In this document: in pieces, positions 57,391-64,000 of the stretch
Position numbering within the stretch: position 1 is the first letter of the stretch
How the letters are laid out: the number at the start of each line of letters is the position of its first letter
From: Melastoma dodecandrum
Taxonomy: Eukaryota; Streptophyta; Magnoliopsida; Myrtales; Melastomataceae
Assembly (NCBI GenBank): GCA_029817715.1
Contig: JARUPY010000252.1
Coordinates: 1,550,001-1,614,000 of the forward strand
DNA length: 64,000 nucleotides
Direction of reading: 5' to 3'
Position numbers and translations under genes: made by a program
The notes under the pieces: model-generated
The model's database searches: none
Told to the model about the DNA's origin: nothing
The model's input: only the letters and a program-made list of their open reading frames with translations

Positions 57391-59480
57391 AATGGCATCA
57401 GTAAGTGCTTCCGCTTAAGTGTGGTTGCCCGCTGCCTTCTCATCTTTTTCTTCAATCATACGGCGACCACACAACCAACCTCCGAGTACTAGTTGCTCGT
57501 AATGTCAGATATTTCCGACGTGTTTGGATTCGACTTGTCCAGCGATCACTTCCGGAGCGAACACGACTTTGGCGACCACAGTGGGAGTCTAGGCCAATAA
57601 TGTCGAGAACCAAAAGTGGTACATATTTAAACAACCTCGGAGATAATCACTTTGACAGAGAAAACAACAACAATGGAAACAACTCTTAATGCGGGTGCAC
57701 GCCAGAAGTCTCGTACCTGCAAGGTAGAGCAGGAGTTGGAACGCCGCCGGAGTGGAAAGAGGTCCTTCCGAGCACAGGGGTGCTATGCAGAAGTCTCGAC
57801 CTCCTGATACAGAGGGACAGTGGAACAGGTTGCGTGGGAGCCACCGGAGCTGAAAATTCCACCATAGGCACTGGGTATGCAGTACAGTGAGTCACGACTG
57901 TGTAAATGTGCACATCCGAAGTGAGGGTAGGACGGATACCCTGACTTCGCTGTGTGAGAAGTCAGGTTCCGCTGTGTGAGGAACTAATCTTTTTTATTTC
58001 TCTTGTTCTGTGACTCTTTGTGTTTGTCTCTTGAGTGCATACATGCTCATCTTGAGAAGAGACAAAAGATGTGTAGAAATCCTTTGAGCAATCAACTGCT
58101 GAGTGTGAGCATCATTCTGATGGAAACGAGAAGACGTCCACTGTGTGAGAAGCTGATCGTTGCCCATGAGTGATCTCCTTATAGGATTTTAAATCTCACT
58201 TGTTGAGATACCGAAAGAAAGGTTCATTTGTACCCATTATATTTATATAGTATAATCTACGGTGGAAAGTGGACGTAAGTCGATTAAGGCCGAACCACTA
58301 AAAAACCAACGTGTCCCTTACGATCGTGCTTATATTCATACGAGTATCTAACGATGAAAATCGTAATTCTTACAGCGAGCGAGCCGAGAAACTATTGAGA
58401 AACCCTTTATTGTGACACAAAACGCTTTCGCATACGCTAAAAAATAGCAAAATAGTGATAAACACTAATTTACTCTACGTTAAAATAAGAAAGCTTTAGG
58501 AGGCAGGATCTGTCATTGCATATGACTCATGCATCAGTGAGAAGAATTATTCGACGCAAATGGAAGTTAGGAGAACAGTTTCAAAAAGTACATCCTTCAG
58601 TCGAATGCCGTCAAAGTTGAAAGAGATTCTACAGGCATAATGCCATTAACCAATCGTCCGGCTCCCTCCCGAAATATGAACAGCCTTCCCCCCGGACACA
58701 ATATAGTGACCATTTGCTTCTCAGGTAAGGTATTATTGGAATCGGACTTGGGAGCTTGGATCGTAAAATTGGTAGCAAATAGTAAAAGTGAAATCACGGA
58801 ATATTTGAATTTAGTGAGATCAGAAAACACAGCACATAATTTTCTGGGGGGGGGGGGTGGTTTAGGAGGAGGGACAATCATATCATCCTAATTTCGATGG
58901 CAACGGCTTAACTCAGATCCGACGCGTTAATTAAATTATGTTAACCAAAGTTACGGATGACCTGGCAACAGGGAGGATGATCGTCACCCAAATATTAATA
59001 ACTTTATTTAGAGCACACAAATCACGACGCCCTTTTTGTCAGATCCCTAAATTCCCTGATTCACTGCCACGTCAGAATGATATTTCTCTTATTTCTTTCG
59101 TGTGCAAATAATATATATAAAGAATTTTCTTTTTCATCAACATTACTTACTACTAACGCGGTTTCATTAAACTCGTGCTTTAAAGTAACAACCCATTAAA
59201 AAGCCAAAGGAGGACAAAATTTCTTCATTTCCTTTTTACATGAAGACGGATCAATTTACCTTAAAAATACCAACAACAATATCAGCACAAAATTTAAGGA
59301 AAAACCTACATTTCACACACGGAAAGAAAAATTGAAAACTAATCTAAACTGACAGCTTAAACCAAAGGTGGTTAAGAGGTTAATTATGGAAGAAACGGTG
59401 GGGGGTTTGGGGTGGAGCGAGCTGTCCGAACGAATCAAATAGAAAGGCGTGCCGTTGCTGTCCGAACCTACGGGTCGTCC
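57391..59480. other. Repeat-like spacer upstream of the UKL gene
   Basis: No gene seen. CTGTGTGAGAAG or close variants occur at about 57949, 57970 and 58140, hinting at decayed retroelement sequence. A G run lies at about 58846-58857. 58960-59300 is AT-rich. Confidence 0.35.
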
Positions 59481-59583
59481 GTCTTCAACCTCTCTCTCCC
59501 TCTCTCTCTCTCTCTCTGTGATCTGACCAACCCTTAACCTTGACGAGCACACTCTCTCTCTCTCTCTCTCTCAACATTATATA
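59481..59583 (+). promoter_or_regulatory. UKL core promoter: CT microsatellites and TATA
   Basis: Two CT dinucleotide tracts (about 59484-59517 and 59551-59572) are followed by TATATA at 59578-59583. The next donor (ACCAG|GTAAAA, intron from about 59750) and acceptor (GATGCAG at 60100) show that the leader carries an intron ahead of the ATG at 60117. Confidence 0.55.
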
Positions 59584-60051
59584 TTCGTAAGAAATTAATT
59601 CTCTCCAAATCTTAGCTGATACGCCGTATCTCGACACCCTCTCTCAATCATCACCGTCGAGGGCAGAAACCCGCCTCCATTTGCTGGACCACCCCCCCCG
59701 ATCCAGCATTGTGGTATTCCGTTGGATCCACTCCTTGATCACCAACCAGGTAAAAATGGCACTGTGCGGATCGCCCTAAGGTACCCGGATCGGTGGGGGG
59801 ATCGGGTGTATTGAATCTGTGACGACTGCGGGGACCCGACGGATATCCTAGTTTGTTTTTAGAGATTTGATTCGATTGGTTTCGGTGAATCGGTACGGTG
59901 GCACGTGAATAATGTGATTGGTGTAGATGTACGGACAGTGTGTTAATGCAGTCGCAGAATGATGTTGTTGTTGTTGCCGGAGAAAGGATCCGTTGCGGTG
60001 GATTGTGCTTGTTGGTTGGGCTGGGGTGCGAGTGCGAGTCATTTGAGGTTT

Positions 60052-60098
60052 GATGGTGATGGTGATGGTGATGGTGATGATGATGATGATGATGATGC
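60052..60098. repeat. GATGGT/GAT microsatellite against the UKL leader acceptor
   Basis: A run of GGTGAT units turns into pure GAT/ATG units and ends directly in the splice acceptor (GATGCAG, 60094-60100), where a pyrimidine tract would be expected. The opposite strand reads as a poly-His ORF, which is not a gene. Confidence 0.85.
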
Positions 60099-60116
60099 AG
60101 AGTTTCCGTGACAGGC

Positions 60117-63323
<3,207 letters not shown>

Positions 63324-63721
63324 TATATTCAATCTGCATCCGGTGTCCTTTTCCAACGAGAGAGTAATGAGAGAACACACCACACCGTTATCAAACAATT
63401 TTGTCTCCATGGGGAAAACAATGTAATATCAAGATTCTTCTCCTTGAATCGCGTGTGCCTTCTGTTTCACACCTGCAGCGATTTGGTTCTTTAGAGGATG
63501 AGGACTCAACTGAAACACCGTTTAAAGTTCGGACCGACGAGATGACAAAAAAAGCGACCTCGTCTGTTGTCGGTATTCGACCTCCGCCGCACCCCTCTCG
63601 ATTTCCCAGAGGGGGAAGCTCACCCAGATTCGATTTTGACCTCTCGACTCGTCGCCGCGGATCGATTCTCCCCTTCCCAACTTATCGCTTTGGAAGAATC
63701 GAAAGCCGTTGGGTCATCCTC
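63324..63721. other. Spacer: UKL 3' region and SUFE1 promoter
   Basis: No gene seen. An open frame starting around 63567 overlaps the SUFE1 leader in another frame and matches nothing. Confidence 0.4.
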
Positions 63722-64000
63722 ATGGCGTCGACGACCCCATCGTTCGCCGCCAAAGTTCCAGCCATCGTCCGCCGGCGCCTCATCAGAACCCCAATTTCCC
63801 CCTCCACCGCCCCTAGTCGTCTCCCCTTCCCTCGGCCCATCACCTTCCAATCGATACCAACGAAGTCGTTGCAGTCGTCGCCGTCGTCGCCTCCGACATC
63901 GGCAACAATCGAGAGCCTACCTTCCAATCTCCAGCAGATCGTAACTTTGTTCCAGTCCTCGCCTGACCCCAAGTCCAAGTACCAGCAGCTGCTGGCAGAA
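63722..64000 (+). CDS. SUFE1: SUFE1, plastid/mitochondrial SufE (5' part, cut by window end)
   Basis: Ninety-three codons are visible before the window ends. The first 65 or so residues are rich in Ser, Pro, Thr and Arg with few acidic residues (MASTTPSFAAKVPAIVRRRL...), as in an organelle transit peptide. Then comes the start of the SufE fold, LPSNLQQIVTLFQSSPDPKS and KYQQLLAE, matching the LPPKLQEIVKLFQ-type opening of plant SUFE1. SUFE1 activates the cysteine desulfurases NFS2/CpNifS and NFS1 for iron-sulfur cluster assembly. The catalytic cysteine and the C-terminal BolA domain of plant SUFE1 lie beyond the window. SUFE3 or SUFE2 are less likely because of the sequence entering the fold. 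Confidence 0.85.
   Translation, partial: MASTTPSFAAKVPAIVRRRLIRTPISPSTAPSRLPFPRPITFQSIPTKSLQSSPSSPPTSATIESLPSNLQQIVTLFQSSPDPKSKYQQLLAE

Overview
This window is nuclear DNA from a flowering plant, most likely a eudicot. Nearly all genes are split by short GT-AG introns, many of them 70-400 bp. Promoters carry TATA boxes, GGCCCA/TGGGCC (site II) motifs and a telo-box. The encoded proteins are plant-specific or plant-type: WEB coiled-coil protein, p24-beta, plant INCENP, HEMG2, UKL and SUFE1. The species cannot be named from the sequence alone. I traced every exon by hand from splice consensus, reading-frame continuity and family similarity. Except for CWC15, each traced multi-exon coding sequence closes in frame.

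Layout, left to right. 0.3-5.8 kb: two minus-strand genes, an E2 ubiquitin-conjugating enzyme and a STAR-type KH RNA-binding protein. 6.4-8.9 kb: THO3, a WD40 mRNA-export factor (plus). 9.1-9.9 kb: a decayed amino-acid permease. 10.2-13.8 kb: protoporphyrinogen oxidase 2, 18 exons (minus). 14.4-14.8 kb: a small fragment possibly related to RAD21 cohesin. 15.1-17.6 kb: TIM50 (minus), sharing a 264-bp divergent promoter with a membrane-anchored cysteine-synthase-like gene (17.9-19.9 kb, plus). 20.2-21.2 kb: a small conserved protein of unknown function (minus). 22.9-26.7 kb: a DEK-type chromatin protein (plus). 27.1-28.4 kb: a secreted pectate lyase (minus). 29.6-31.5 kb: a small basic ORF facing a Nudix hydrolase. 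32.0-32.5 kb: three 163-bp AT-rich tandem repeats. 33.5-38.5 kb: the plant INCENP homologue WYRD (plus). 40.7-41.9 kb: a p24-beta cargo receptor (minus). 43.7-45.8 kb: a WEB-family coiled-coil protein (plus). 47.0-49.2 kb: a SEC14-type lipid-transfer protein (minus). 49.7-50.2 kb: a fold-back repeat element. 50.9-51.2 kb: an AGC-kinase remnant. 52.0-53.8 kb: spliceosomal CWC15 (minus) with two apparent frameshifts. 54.8-55.4 kb: a RING E3 pseudogene. 55.4-59.6 kb: gene-poor, with an LTR-like segment. 60.1-63.3 kb: a uridine kinase-like/UPRT gene (plus). 63.7 kb to the end: the beginning of plastid SUFE1.

The genes do not form an operon or pathway cluster. They are unlinked housekeeping functions: RNA processing and export (THO3, CWC15, KH protein), organelle biogenesis (TIM50, HEMG2, SUFE1), trafficking (p24, SEC14), chromatin and mitosis (DEK, WYRD), nucleotide metabolism (UKL, Nudix) and cell wall (pectate lyase). 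I found no evidence of an undescribed multi-gene system. The most useful anomalies are three GC-AG introns forced by reading frame, the double frameshift in an otherwise well-preserved CWC15, several decayed gene copies in the gaps, a fold-back element built from one repeated 11-mer, and recent local duplications inside the DEK gene.
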